Counted from the stretch's first letter, positions 55,314-64,000 are shown. The stretch: DNA of 64,000 bases from Labrenzia sp. 011 (GCF_003075075.1 NZ_QCYM01000003.1:62001-126000), one strand, 5' to 3'. Notes: a model not told the origin generated them from the sequence alone. Numbers and translations: made by a program.

Positions 55314-56533
55314 TGGGCAAGAAGCTGCATCTGAAAACGGCGGTTTTCCGGATTGTCCTGTCAGTGCTGCTTCTCGCCGGGCCGATAAATGCGGCCCTGG
55401 CGCAGGGAGCTGGCGGCGGACCTCTTCCCTTTGAACTCGTCAGGTCGCTGCAGTCCCTTCAGGAGCAGGTCGCCCAGGGGAACAGCCACGCCACGCTCGC
55501 CCAGAGGTCGCTTCTGACCAAAATGGACGTTGCCTTCGTCGAAATGCCCGTGGAAGTCTGGCAGGACCCGCGCAACGCCAGGGCCGCGATCATTCACCTG
55601 CTCAGCGGGGGGCATCCGGACGTGATGCGCTATCTCCTGACCCTCGATCCGGCCCCCGTGGTGGACCGGAACCTGATGGAGGCATCGCTTGCCTACATCG
55701 AAGGGCGGGAAGACGAGATGCTGGATCTTCTGGAAAACATCGATCCGCTTGACCTTCCCCCCGGGCTTGGCGGGCATGTCGCGCTGGTGAAGGCCGCGCC
55801 CTACATTCGCACCGATCCGGCCAAGGCGATGGAGCTGTTGCAGGTTGCCAGCCTGCTGATGCCCGGCACCCTGGTGGAGGAAGCTGCTCTTCGCAGGGAA
55901 GTTTTCGTTGCCGGCATGATGGGGGATGTCGAACGGTTCCGGGTTCTGAGTGTCCGCTATCTGCGTCGCTTCAGCAATTCGATCTACGCAGGGGATTTCC
56001 GGCGGCGGTTCGCGCTGGCGATCGATACCCTCGGGTTTGTCAAAAGCGAGGACAAGTTCGCTCTTATCGTACCGATCCTTCATGAATTCGATGCGGATTC
56101 CCGGCGCGGACTTTACATGCGGCTTGCCCGCTCGGCCTTGCTCGCCGGACATCTGAATGTGGCGCGCAAATCGACAGAAGAAGCTCTCCTGCTGACTGTT
56201 GAAGGCACTCGGGAAAGAGAAATTCTCAAGGTGTATTCGGCCGCGACCCGGCTTGAACCCGACATGATGCTGGAGAACAGGGATCTTCTGTGGTCGATCG
56301 ACAAGAGCGCGCTTTCCACCGAGGATCTTGCCCTTCTCGACGGGGTCTACACGGTTTTCAATTCGATCCGGCACTTCCCTGAACCGCCGGACAATGTCAT
56401 CGGCGAATTCAATGTTGCGAGCAATATCGCCGATCCGGAAGACATGTCCTGGTACACGCCGGACATGGAGCTGGCGGAGCGGTTGTTGGGCCGTACCGAG
56501 AAGTCTCTCGCGCTCAAGGGAGAAGAAAAATGA
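55310..56533 (+). CDS. motC: Chemotaxis/motility protein MotC
   Basis: A 407-residue periplasmic protein found in rhizobia and relatives, which binds the periplasmic part of MotB and is needed for motor function. A signal peptide (VFRIVLSVLLLAGPINAALAQ) is visible. The mature part is helical and repeat-like (SHATLAQRSLLTKMDVAFVE; NPxxLPxGLGGHVALVKA type). MotE, encoded at 47333, is its chaperone in Sinorhizobium. It overlaps motB by 4 nt and fliK by 4 nt, so motB-motC-fliK are coupled. Confidence 0.93.
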   Translation: MMGKKLHLKTAVFRIVLSVLLLAGPINAALAQGAGGGPLPFELVRSLQSLQEQVAQGNSHATLAQRSLLTKMDVAFVEMPVEVWQDPRNARAAIIHLLSGGHPDVMRYLLTLDPAPVVDRNLMEASLAYIEGREDEMLDLLENIDPLDLPPGLGGHVALVKAAPYIRTDPAKAMELLQVASLLMPGTLVEEAALRREVFVAGMMGDVERFRVLSVRYLRRFSNSIYAGDFRRRFALAIDTLGFVKSEDKFALIVPILHEFDADSRRGLYMRLARSALLAGHLNVARKSTEEALLLTVEGTREREILKVYSAATRLEPDMMLENRDLLWSIDKSALSTEDLALLDGVYTVFNSIRHFPEPPDNVIGEFNVASNIADPEDMSWYTPDMELAERLLGRTEKSLALKGEEK

Positions 56534-57846
56534 CGCTGAGTACCCAGTCCTTCACGCCTTCGGCGCCGCAGTCCGGCTCCGCGCCGGAAGGCCGCGCGGC
56601 GGATACAGGCCAGTCTGCCCAGGAAACGGCGGCGGAGTTTCACAACCTTGTGCAGGGAATGAAAAAGGAAGACGCGACAGGCAAGGGAAAACATGCCGGT
56701 GCCCAGGCCGGCGAGGAAGAGGGGCACCCGGAGGGGGCTCAGGGAGAAAACGGCGAGCTGAGCGAAGACGGTGAAGCCAAGGCAGAAAGTGGCGTCAGAA
56801 AACCCGCTTTCGTTTCCTTTACGACGAGCAATCTTGCAGATTCCCTGCGTCAGGTTTCCCAGAAGATTCTGTCCAAGCCGGCAGTCGATGGCGACAACGC
56901 CGCGGCGCCAACGGCCGGGGAGATGGGCACAGCTGGCACGAACCCGGATGGTTCCGGGCAGGGGGCGACCGCCCTGCCGATCAATACGGTTCTGGCGATA
57001 CCGGCAGGTCAAAACCGGCAGACCGTTGTGCCGGCTTCGCAGGACCAGCAACGCCAGTCTTCCGCGTCAACACCGGTCAACTCCGGACTTGTTCCGGAAA
57101 AGGATGGCAACGGAAAAGTCGGTGCGTCCTCGCTCTTTGCGCAGTTCGGGGTCGAACCGGAACAAGTCACGGATGCAGCCTCGAGCAGGTCTGCCGCCAG
57201 GAGCATGTTGCCGGAAGAGGCGGCAGGTACGGTCAAGGTCCTGCGCCAGGAAACCCATTTCGCACCCAACCTGCGGCTATCGCCGATCCAGCAGGTCGGA
57301 GAGCAGATCGTTGCCGCCGTGAAGGAAATACCTTCCGGGGCCGGAGCAATTCAGCAGGGACTTTCCGCCAAGGCGGAAGGGCCGGTGCTGAAAACTCTGG
57401 ATATCCAGCTTACGCCGCATGAACTGGGCAGCGTGAAAGTGTCTCTCAGGATGGTCGGCGATACGGTGGAGGTGACGCTGGTGGCGAGCAAGGCGCAGAC
57501 CGCCGAGCTGCTCAAGCAGGACCGGCAGCTCCTCGATCAGATGCTGCGCGTTACCGGCTTCAAGGCGGATGCGATTACCGTTCAGGCAGCGGACGATCGT
57601 CCGGTCCAACAGCCCGGTGCTTCTCCGAACGGCCAATCGGCATCGGGGCAGAACGGGTCTGCGGGCGGTGACGGTCAGGCCCAGTCCTTCAATGGAGGCG
57701 GGTCCGACCAGCAGAACAACAGACCGGGCCGCAACGGCTCGGGCGAGCCATTGCAGGCCAATGACACCAATGCCATCGAGACAACCAGGGGAGCTGGTCA
57801 TGAAAACGATTCTGACATCAGTCTTTCTGACGGCATCTATCTTTAG
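56530..57846 (+). CDS. fliK: Flagellar hook-length control protein FliK
   Basis: A 438-residue ruler protein that fixes hook length and switches export from hook to filament subunits (formerly MotD in Sinorhizobium). The long N-terminal part is Gln/Gly/Ala-rich and disordered. The C-terminal Flg_hook domain is at about residues 285-360: LKTLDIQLTPHELGSVKVSL, then VEVTLVASKAQTAELLKQDR and LDQMLRVTGFKADAITVQ. The tail is Gly/Asn/Gln-rich. Its last 47 nt overlap the transglycosylase gene. Confidence 0.92.
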   Translation: MTLSTQSFTPSAPQSGSAPEGRAADTGQSAQETAAEFHNLVQGMKKEDATGKGKHAGAQAGEEEGHPEGAQGENGELSEDGEAKAESGVRKPAFVSFTTSNLADSLRQVSQKILSKPAVDGDNAAAPTAGEMGTAGTNPDGSGQGATALPINTVLAIPAGQNRQTVVPASQDQQRQSSASTPVNSGLVPEKDGNGKVGASSLFAQFGVEPEQVTDAASSRSAARSMLPEEAAGTVKVLRQETHFAPNLRLSPIQQVGEQIVAAVKEIPSGAGAIQQGLSAKAEGPVLKTLDIQLTPHELGSVKVSLRMVGDTVEVTLVASKAQTAELLKQDRQLLDQMLRVTGFKADAITVQAADDRPVQQPGASPNGQSASGQNGSAGGDGQAQSFNGGGSDQQNNRPGRNGSGEPLQANDTNAIETTRGAGHENDSDISLSDGIYL

Positions 57847-58378
57847 CGGCGTGCTGACGGCCAGCCTTCCGGCTGCCGCTGAAGTTCAGAATGTCTGCGA
57901 ACGGGAAATGATCGCGGCGGCGAAAAAATACCGCGTGCCGCTTGGGGTCCTCTATGCGGTCGGACTGACTGAAACCGGCCGGCGGAACTCGCTTTATCCC
58001 TACGCACTGAACATCGAGGGCAAATCGGTCTTTCCACCGAGCCGACGCGCCGCGAAGAAGGATTTCCTTTCTGCACGCAAGCACGGCAAGAAGTTGATCG
58101 ATATCGGGTGCATGCAGATCAACCATTATTATCACGGAAAGCAGTTCCGCTCCGTCGACCACATGTTCGAACCGCGTGCCAACGTTCAGTATGCAGCCCG
58201 TTTTCTGAAGGATCTGCGGCAAAGACAGGGCTCCTGGACAATGGCGGTTGCACGGTATCACGCAGGCCCGAACAATGATCCTGCACAAAAACGCTATGTC
58301 TGCACGGTGATCAGAAACATGGTTGCTTCAGGATTCGGAAAATGGACCCGTAAGTCCAAGCAATTCTGCGGCGCCTGA
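57800..58378 (+). CDS. Lytic transglycosylase-like protein of the flagellar cluster
   Basis: A 192-residue exported SLT-like enzyme. A signal peptide (ILTSVFLTASIFSGVLTASLPAAA) is followed by YRVPLGVLYAVGLTETG, with the catalytic Glu in ETG, and GCMQINHYYH, ANVQYAARFLKDLRQRQGSW and AVARYHAGPN, the remaining SLT motifs. Flagellar lysozyme-like enzymes open the peptidoglycan for the rod; the rhizobial FlgJ lacks this domain, so a separate enzyme is expected. The ATG at 57800 follows GGGGAG and lies in the last 47 nt of fliK in another frame. A terminator follows. Confidence 0.88.
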   Translation: MKTILTSVFLTASIFSGVLTASLPAAAEVQNVCEREMIAAAKKYRVPLGVLYAVGLTETGRRNSLYPYALNIEGKSVFPPSRRAAKKDFLSARKHGKKLIDIGCMQINHYYHGKQFRSVDHMFEPRANVQYAARFLKDLRQRQGSWTMAVARYHAGPNNDPAQKRYVCTVIRNMVASGFGKWTRKSKQFCGA

Positions 58379-58384
58379 TTTTTC

Positions 58385-58421
58385 AGCATTGGCATTTTCT
58401 TGCCAATGCTTTTCTTTTTTT
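58385..58421 (+). terminator. Terminator after the transglycosylase gene
   Basis: Perfect 10-bp stem AGCATTGGCA / TGCCAATGCT with a 6-nt loop, followed by TTTCTTTTTTT. It ends the fliF-to-transglycosylase block. Confidence 0.9.
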
Positions 58422-58545
58422 GGAAATATACAATTTTATATAATTAAGTATCTGAATATAAAGAATAAATATTTTCCGAGAACAGCTTCGCACAAGTTAT
58501 GTCGGTTTGACTGTGTCCAGTTGATCTGGAAACAGGAGACCTCTT
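58422..58545. other. AT-rich upstream region of flgE
   Basis: About 124 nt, with 58425-58475 nearly all A/T. It probably holds the promoter of the flgE-to-fliQ block. AGGAGA precedes the flgE ATG. No clear -35/-10 pair was settled on. Confidence 0.45.
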
Positions 58546-59835
58546 ATGGGCCTTTTCGGAGTAATGCGCACAGGCGTTTCGGGCATGAATGCGCAGTCTA
58601 GCAAACTCGGCACTGTTGCCGACAATATCGCGAATTCCAGCACCACCGGCTACAAGCGGGCGATGACGGAATTTTCTTCCATGGTTCTGTCGCAGGGATC
58701 CGGTACCTACAATTCGGGTGGCGTCGCGGCTCAGACCAAATATGCCATCACGGATCAGGGCGCACGGACCTACACCACGTCCAGCCTGGATCTTGCCGTC
58801 AGCGGCAACGGGTTTTTCATTGTCTCCAGCGGCACCGATGGAGCCTCGCAGCAGGCTCTGACCCGCGCCGGATCCTTCGTGCCGGACGGAGACGGTTATC
58901 TCGTCAATACGGCCGGCTACTATCTGCAGGGCTATCCGATTGCCGATGGATCCGACCCGGCCCTGGTGGCCAACGGGCTCGGCGGCCTGGAGCCGATCAA
59001 CATTTCGCAGAACAAGCTCGAGGCTACGCCGACGAGCACGGCAACGCTCTATACGAACGTTTCCGAGGATGCGGCGCTTGTCGCACCCGCCAACCTGCCT
59101 TCGGTCGACTTCGCATCGGCGGCAACGGTGGACTATTCCCACAAGACGTCGCTTATCGTCTACGACAACCTCGGTAACGAGGTGAAACTTGACCTCTATT
59201 ATTCCAAGACCACCGATGGCCCCCCGACATCCGACTGGGAAGTCGCAGTGTTCGATTCTGCCGATTCCACGAACGGCGGTTTTCCTTACGCCGCTGGTCC
59301 GCTGAGCACACAGACCCTGAACTTCGACACCACCACCGGTAACCTGGACGGCGCTAGCCCGACGACGATCAACGTTGCCGTGCCGAACGGTGGCACCTTC
59401 GATATCGATCTGGCCGACTCGACCTACCTGAACGCCGATTTCGAAGTCACGACCGTTGATACGGACGGCAATGCACCGAGCTCTGTCGAAGGCGTCGAGT
59501 TCTCGGATGATGGCACCCTCTTTGCTGTCTATGAAAACGGCGACCGTCGTGCGCTTTACAAGATCCCGCTGGCCGATGTCGCCAGCCCGGACAAGCTCGA
59601 TCCCCTGAGCGGCAACATCTATCGTCCGTCGTTCGAGTCCGGTGAAGTGCGGGTCGGTTTCCCGGGAGAAGCGGGAATGGGCGATCTGGAAGTGGGCGCG
59701 CTGGAAAGTTCCAACGTGGATCTGGCGAGTGAGCTTACCTCGATGATCGAATCCCAGCGCACCTATACCGCCAACTCCCAGGTGTTCAAGGCAGGCTCCG
59801 ACCTGCTGCAGGAACTCGTGAACCTGGCCCGCTAA
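58546..59835 (+). CDS. flgE: Flagellar hook protein FlgE
   Basis: A 429-residue hook subunit. The N-terminal motif GTVADNIANSSTTGYKRAMTEF, the SSLDLAVSGNGFFIV segment and the C-terminal GALESSNVDLASELTSMIESQ plus YTANSQVFKAGSDLLQEL are diagnostic. The Thr/Asp/Gly-rich middle forms the outer hook domains. It begins the third flagellar block, whose order flgE-flgK-flgL-flaF-flbT-flgD-fliQ is typical of rhizobia. Confidence 0.97.
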   Translation: MGLFGVMRTGVSGMNAQSSKLGTVADNIANSSTTGYKRAMTEFSSMVLSQGSGTYNSGGVAAQTKYAITDQGARTYTTSSLDLAVSGNGFFIVSSGTDGASQQALTRAGSFVPDGDGYLVNTAGYYLQGYPIADGSDPALVANGLGGLEPINISQNKLEATPTSTATLYTNVSEDAALVAPANLPSVDFASAATVDYSHKTSLIVYDNLGNEVKLDLYYSKTTDGPPTSDWEVAVFDSADSTNGGFPYAAGPLSTQTLNFDTTTGNLDGASPTTINVAVPNGGTFDIDLADSTYLNADFEVTTVDTDGNAPSSVEGVEFSDDGTLFAVYENGDRRALYKIPLADVASPDKLDPLSGNIYRPSFESGEVRVGFPGEAGMGDLEVGALESSNVDLASELTSMIESQRTYTANSQVFKAGSDLLQELVNLAR

Positions 59836-59879
59836 CCCTTCGATAAATCCATTGGCCTGTTAACTGGAAAGATGTAGTC

Positions 59880-61370
59880 ATGAGCCTGTCCGTCGCCCTG
59901 CAGGTTGCCCAGTCCGCGCTGGCAGCCCGCCAGTCAGAATCCGCGGTGATCGCCCGCAATATTTCGGGTGCACAGGATGCCGGCTTTTCCCGGAAATCCG
60001 TGGTTCTCAGCCAGGTTTACACCTCGGATGGCCAGTCCGGCGGTGTCCGCGTCGACGGTATCGTCCGGGTGACGGACAGTGCACTGTATAATTCACTTCT
60101 TTCCTCCACCTCTGTCGGAACCTCTCAGGAAACCGTCCTGAACGGCCTGACCAGAATGGCGGAAACAATCAACGACACGGAACTGGAAATGTCGCCGGCG
60201 GCAATGCTGGGCGAGCTTCAGCTTTCGCTGCAGAACTTCGCAGCGGATCCGAACAATACCATTCTCGCCCAGAACGTGCTGCAGTCCGCCAAGGACATGA
60301 CCTCTACCCTTCAGTCGAGTTCGTCTCTGGTACAGGAGGTGAGATCCGGCGCGGATGCGGACATGGGCGAATCCGTGCGTCAGATCAACAATCTGCTCGA
60401 CCAGCTTGAGGATCTGAACACCGTGATCGTCAAGGGCACCCAATCCGGTGCCGATGTCACCGATGCTCTCGACAGCCGGGACCAGGTTCTTCTGTCGCTG
60501 TCGGAGGAAATCGGCATTACGACGCTGGATCGCGCCAATGGCGATATCGTCGTCTATACGGACAGTGGTGTAACTCTCTTCGAAACCAGCGCACGCGCGG
60601 TCACTTTCGAGCCGACTGTGGTTTATGACGCGACGACGGTCGGTAATGCGGTGTATGTCGACGGCGTGCCTGTTGCCGGGCCCAACGCCATGATGCCGAT
60701 CAGTTCCGGGCGTCTGCACGGGCTGGCGGAACTTCGCGACGATGTCGCGGTGACCTATCAGGACCAGCTCGACGAAGTTGCCCGCGGCCTGATCGAGGCA
60801 TTTGCCGAAAGTGATCAGAGCGGTGGCGGCGGTCCGGATCTTGCGGGCCTGTTCACATGGAGCGGCGCACCGGCGGTTCCGGCGACGAGCACCCTCGTAC
60901 CGGGGCTGGCGTCCGAGATCGTGGTCAATGCCAATGCAGATCCCGATGCCACGCCTGCCGGAAGTCTCGACACCATCCGCGACGGCGGCATTTCGGGAGA
61001 TCCGAACTACATCTACAACACAACGGGCGCAGCCGGATATTCCGACCGCCTGCAGGAGCTCGTGTCCGCTTTCGACGTGGACAGGGTCTTTGACAGTGGC
61101 GTCGAGCTGGATGCGTCAGACACTCTGACCGGCTTTGCGTCGTCTTCGGTCAGCTGGCTGGAAAGCGGCCGCAAGACCATGACCAGCAATGTCGAGGTGC
61201 AGACGGTGATTCTCGGCCGAACGGCGGAAAATCTCAACAACAAGACCGGCGTCAACATCGACGAGGAAATGACGCTGCTACTTGACATCGAGCGCTCCTA
61301 CTCGGCCGCCACGCGGCTCATTTCAGCGGTCGACGCGATGTTTGAAGATCTCTTGGCCGCAGCGAGGTAA
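59880..61370 (+). CDS. flgK: Flagellar hook-associated protein 1, FlgK
   Basis: A 496-residue junction protein between hook and filament. N-terminal SAVIARNISGAQDAGFSRKSV, the AMLGELQLSLQNFAADPNN segment and the C-terminal NNKTGVNIDEEMTLLLDIERSY followed by AATRLISAVDAMFEDL are the FlgK pattern. flgL starts 4 nt after its stop. Confidence 0.95.
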   Translation: MSLSVALQVAQSALAARQSESAVIARNISGAQDAGFSRKSVVLSQVYTSDGQSGGVRVDGIVRVTDSALYNSLLSSTSVGTSQETVLNGLTRMAETINDTELEMSPAAMLGELQLSLQNFAADPNNTILAQNVLQSAKDMTSTLQSSSSLVQEVRSGADADMGESVRQINNLLDQLEDLNTVIVKGTQSGADVTDALDSRDQVLLSLSEEIGITTLDRANGDIVVYTDSGVTLFETSARAVTFEPTVVYDATTVGNAVYVDGVPVAGPNAMMPISSGRLHGLAELRDDVAVTYQDQLDEVARGLIEAFAESDQSGGGGPDLAGLFTWSGAPAVPATSTLVPGLASEIVVNANADPDATPAGSLDTIRDGGISGDPNYIYNTTGAAGYSDRLQELVSAFDVDRVFDSGVELDASDTLTGFASSSVSWLESGRKTMTSNVEVQTVILGRTAENLNNKTGVNIDEEMTLLLDIERSYSAATRLISAVDAMFEDLLAAAR

Positions 61371-61374
61371 CGTC

Positions 61375-62421
61375 ATGAAAACCACCTATATCTCAACGAT
61401 TTCCATTTCGAACGCCTCGCGGCGGCAGATCATGAACCAGTCAAATCTGGTCAGCCAGCTCAGCGTTGAAATGTCTTCAGGACGCAAGTTCGATGTCGGA
61501 CTGGATCTTGGGTCGCGCACCGGCGAGAGCGTGTCCTTGCGGTCTGAATTCCACTTTCTGAACGGCATCGTCGATACCAACGCGTTGACGACGTCCCGTC
61601 TCGACGTGAGCCAGGCCGCCATGGGCGACATGCTCAGCGACGCCCAGGATTTTCTGAGCACCCTGATTGCGCTGCGCGAGGATGGCGGCAGCGTGGAAAT
61701 CGTCGAGTCCGAGGCCCAGGCAAGCATGGAACTGCTGGTCTCGCGGATGAACACCCAGTTGAACGGCAGCTTCCTGTTCGCCGGTATCAATTCCGATCAG
61801 GAACCGTTCTCCGATTATCTCGATCCCGCCTCGCCGAACAAGGTGGCCGCCGATGCAGCCTTTTTCGCCGAATTCGGCATCACCCAGTCAGATCCTGCGG
61901 TATCCGCCATCACACCTGCGGCCATGACCACATATCTGACCGGTGCCTTTGACGCGATGTTCCAGGATCCTGCCTGGGGGACAAGCTGGTCGTCCGCCTC
62001 CGACAGCGTCATGGTGAGCCGGATTTCGGCAAGTGAGACGGTCGACAGTTCCATCAGTGGCAACGAGCAGGCCTTCCGCGATCTGGCGCAGGCCTACACG
62101 CTGATGATGGATCTCGGCAACGAGAACCTTGATGAGGGCACCTACAAGGTCGTGATCAACAAGGCGATCGAAAAGCTTGGCACGGGCATCGCCGCCCTGA
62201 CCAGTACAATGGGGAAACTTGGCACTGTCCAGGAGCAGGTCAAGCTGGCGAGTGAACGGCTGCAGGTACAAACCGACATCCTGAACAGCCGCATCAATGT
62301 TCTGGAGAATGTGAATCCGGAGGAAACGGCGGTTCGTCTGAACACTGCGTTGACCCAGTTGGAGACGACCTATGCTGTCAGTGCCCGAATGCAGGGTCTC
62401 AGCATACTCAACTACATCTGA
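61375..62421 (+). CDS. flgL: Flagellar hook-associated protein 3, FlgL
   Basis: A 348-residue flagellin-like junction protein. It begins MKTTYISTISISNASRRQIM, has the flagellin-type N-terminal helix with LSVEMSSGRKFDVGLDLGSRTG, and ends with TALTQLETTYAVSARMQGLSIL, the FlgL C-terminal helix. The frame is open upstream into flgK, but the extension has no similarity, so ATG 61375 is used. Confidence 0.94.
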   Translation: MKTTYISTISISNASRRQIMNQSNLVSQLSVEMSSGRKFDVGLDLGSRTGESVSLRSEFHFLNGIVDTNALTTSRLDVSQAAMGDMLSDAQDFLSTLIALREDGGSVEIVESEAQASMELLVSRMNTQLNGSFLFAGINSDQEPFSDYLDPASPNKVAADAAFFAEFGITQSDPAVSAITPAAMTTYLTGAFDAMFQDPAWGTSWSSASDSVMVSRISASETVDSSISGNEQAFRDLAQAYTLMMDLGNENLDEGTYKVVINKAIEKLGTGIAALTSTMGKLGTVQEQVKLASERLQVQTDILNSRINVLENVNPEETAVRLNTALTQLETTYAVSARMQGLSILNYI

Positions 62422-62470
62422 TAACGCCGAGTGTTCTGCTTTACTTCGTAATCTGAACCTGGAGAGGTCC

Positions 62471-62821
62471 ATGTACAACATGTCCTATGCTGAGGTCATC
62501 GAAGATCTCTGCAGCGACCAACGGTTGAATGAACATGAGGCGATGTCGATCGTCATCGACAAGCTGAACAGCGCCAGCGAGCGGGGGATCCGTTCGCCGG
62601 AAGCAGTGGACGCATTGTTCTATACCCGACGCCTTTGGAGCTATTTTCTCGAACATCTGGCTGATGACGAGAATGAGCTGCCCATCGAAACTCGGGCAAA
62701 TCTCATATCCATCGGTATCTGGGTCCTGAAGGAGGTGGAGGCCCTGCGCCAGTGGCAGCAGGAGGATTTCGCCGACATCATTCAGATCAACTCCATCATT
62801 CGCGACAGTCTGGACGGTTAA
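62471..62821 (+). CDS. flaF: Flagellar biosynthesis regulator FlaF
   Basis: A 116-residue cytoplasmic protein required for flagellin synthesis or secretion in alphaproteobacteria, acting opposite to FlbT. It matches FlaF: EHEAMSIVIDKLNSASE, VDALFYTRRLWSYFLEHLA, ENELPIETRANLISIGIWV and the terminal DIIQINSIIRDSL. GGAGAGG lies just before the ATG at 62471. flbT starts 4 nt after its stop. Confidence 0.94.
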   Translation: MYNMSYAEVIEDLCSDQRLNEHEAMSIVIDKLNSASERGIRSPEAVDALFYTRRLWSYFLEHLADDENELPIETRANLISIGIWVLKEVEALRQWQQEDFADIIQINSIIRDSLDG

Positions 62822-62825
62822 TTCA

Positions 62826-63296
62826 ATGAAAATCGGATTGAAAGCTGGCGAACGCCTGTTTCTGAACGGTGCGGTTATTCGCGTGGAACGCAAGACGAAC
62901 ATCGAACTGCTGAACGATGCGGTGTTCCTGCTCGAAGCGCATGTGCTGCAGCCTGAAGATGCGACAACTCCGCTTCGGCAGCTCTACTTCATTCTGCAGA
63001 CGATGATCATCGATCCCCTGTCTGCGGGAACGGTCAAGGACATGTTCCACGTGGTCCTCGCGTCGGTCAAGAGAGCCTTCTCCTCGAAGGAGGTGCTGGA
63101 CCGGCTGAAGGAAGTGGAGAGCCTGGCTGAGTCCGACCGCTGGTTCGAGGCAATGAAAATTGTCCGCGGCCTGTACCCTCTCGAGGTGAGCCTGATGGTC
63201 GCCGAAAAGCGCCATGAATTGAAGGCCGGTGGATCCCATCGCCCGGTTACGGCCGGCAACAAGTACCGCCATGGCCCGCAACTGGCCGTCGTTTAA
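62826..63296 (+). CDS. flbT: Flagellin mRNA repressor FlbT
   Basis: A 156-residue RNA-associated regulator. In Caulobacter FlbT lowers flagellin translation by acting on the 5' leader of the mRNA and destabilises it when hook assembly is incomplete. The N-terminus (MKIGLKAGERLFLNGAVIRV) and the segments FLLEAHVLQPEDATTPLRQL and YFILQTMIIDP are conserved. The flagellin leader at 50308-50383 is the likely target. Confidence 0.95.
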   Translation: MKIGLKAGERLFLNGAVIRVERKTNIELLNDAVFLLEAHVLQPEDATTPLRQLYFILQTMIIDPLSAGTVKDMFHVVLASVKRAFSSKEVLDRLKEVESLAESDRWFEAMKIVRGLYPLEVSLMVAEKRHELKAGGSHRPVTAGNKYRHGPQLAVV

Positions 63297-63307
63297 GGAG
63301 AAATAGC

Positions 63308-63700
63308 ATGACCACCGTTGATGGTGTCGCAGCGACACAATATACCGCCGCAGCCAGTGCCCAGGAGCAGTTGACTGTCGATTATGACACATTCCTGCAG
63401 CTGATGATGGCGCAGATGCAGAACCAGGATCCGACGAATCCGATGGACGCTTCCGAGCAGCTGTCCCAGCTTGCCAGCTTCAGCCAGGTAGAGCAGGCGA
63501 TTCAGACCAACGCCAAGCTGGAGACCATGCTGATGAACATGTCCTTCGGACAGGTGGATGACCTGATCGGCAGAACGGTTACCGATCCGAACGGCACGAC
63601 GGGTGTCGTGGAGCGGGTGGAAATCTATTCCGACGGCACGCTTCTTGCTCTGGATAACGGCAAGGGTGTTTTGCTTGGCCCGGGCGTCACCGTTTCCTGA
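63308..63700 (+). CDS. flgD: Flagellar hook cap (basal-body rod modification) protein FlgD
   Basis: A 130-residue short FlgD, the scaffold for hook assembly. The N-terminal FLQLMMAQMQNQDPTNPMDA and the SEQLSQLASFSQVEQAIQTN helix are diagnostic. E. coli FlgD is about 230 residues; the C-terminal tudor/FnIII domains are reduced, the usual rhizobial form. AAGGAGA precedes the ATG. Confidence 0.94.
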   Translation: MTTVDGVAATQYTAAASAQEQLTVDYDTFLQLMMAQMQNQDPTNPMDASEQLSQLASFSQVEQAIQTNAKLETMLMNMSFGQVDDLIGRTVTDPNGTTGVVERVEIYSDGTLLALDNGKGVLLGPGVTVS

Positions 63701-63714
63701 GCAGGCAGACCGAT

Positions 63715-63981
63715 ATGAATGAAGTTGACGCACTTGACCTGGTCAGGGCGGCCATATGGACGATCCTCGTCGGATCTGCTCCGGCAATTGTCCCGGCGAT
63801 GATCGTTGGTATCGGAATCGCCCTTATGCAGGCCCTGACCCAGGTTCAGGAAATCACCCTGACCTTCATTCCGAAAATTGTCGCGATCCTCGTGATGATC
63901 GTCGTTGCAGGTCCGTTCATCGGTGGTCAGATCTATACGCTGACCACGCTGATCTACGACCGGATCGAGACCGGGTTCTAG
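63715..63981 (+). CDS. fliQ: Flagellar type III export gate protein FliQ
   Basis: An 88-residue protein with two membrane helices (AIWTILVGSAPAIVPAMIVG and IVAILVMIVVAGPFIGGQIY) around the family loop ALTQVQEITLTFIPK. Four copies join FliP and FliR in the export gate. In related genomes flhA and fliR follow; the window ends 19 nt after its stop, so this cannot be seen. Confidence 0.96.
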   Translation: MNEVDALDLVRAAIWTILVGSAPAIVPAMIVGIGIALMQALTQVQEITLTFIPKIVAILVMIVVAGPFIGGQIYTLTTLIYDRIETGF

Positions 63982-64000
63982 GGAGTGTCGGGATCAGGGG

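Noticed and set aside
1..64000. CRISPR array, prophage or insertion sequence
   Set aside because: No regularly spaced repeats, integrase, transposase or phage structural genes were seen on either strand.

Overview
The window looks like chromosomal DNA (roughly 60% GC) from a marine-type alphaproteobacterium of the Hyphomicrobiales, probably close to Stappiaceae (Roseibium/Labrenzia/Stappia). The evidence is gene order (birA-rnj-mce-proS-lolC-lolD-dnaE; rpsB-tsf-pyrH-frr-uppS-cdsA-dxr-rseP-bamA-lpxD-fabZ-lpxA-lpxI-lpxB-gltA-gltX-comEC-lexA), a short ProS without the editing insertion, LexA boxes of the alphaproteobacterial GTTC-N7-GTTC type, and a rhizobial-style flagellar cluster with motE, motC, flaF and flbT. 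The family is an inference; no 16S rRNA is present.

Layout. Positions 1-10952 read rightwards: the end of birA, RNase J, methylmalonyl-CoA epimerase, a DUF1467 membrane protein, ProS, the LolC/LolD lipoprotein exporter and replicative DnaE. Between lolD and dnaE lies an unlisted 32-codon gene (7150-7248) with a strong Shine-Dalgarno, one predicted membrane helix and a LexA box in its promoter region. It resembles SidA, the SOS-induced division inhibitor of Caulobacter, and is the most interesting item here. Positions 11042-15485 are a small accessory block: a PepSY membrane protein with a DUF2946 protein, a DUF421/YetF membrane protein, a YciI-like protein and a divergent LysR regulator.

Positions 15667-30864 hold the conserved translation/envelope block: a good sigma70-type promoter, rpsB-tsf, pyrH, frr, then isoprenoid and phospholipid synthesis (uppS, cdsA, dxr), the RseP protease, BamA and lipid A synthesis (lpxD, fabZ, lpxA, lpxI, lpxB). 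gltA and gltX (leftward), comEC (rightward) and lexA (leftward, with two LexA boxes upstream) follow. After lexA the usual neighbours stop, and an alpha/beta hydrolase, fumC and a fumarylacetoacetase-family gene appear.

Positions 41426-43260 hold three leftward genes: a free-standing DnaB-type RecA ATPase, a PilZ protein and a secreted glycine-zipper protein. The rest (43443-63981) is a 20-kb flagellar cluster: flgBC-fliE-flgG-flgA-flgI-motE-flgH-fliL-fliP, flagellin, fliF-fliH-like-motB-motC-fliK-lytic transglycosylase, and flgE-flgK-flgL-flaF-flbT-flgD-fliQ. Many genes overlap by 1-4 bases. Hairpins divide the cluster: a 16-bp stem terminator after flgI, terminators after fliP and flagellin and before flgE, and a highly folded flagellin leader that is a plausible FlbT target. 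I found no tRNA, rRNA, CRISPR array, prophage or insertion sequence.
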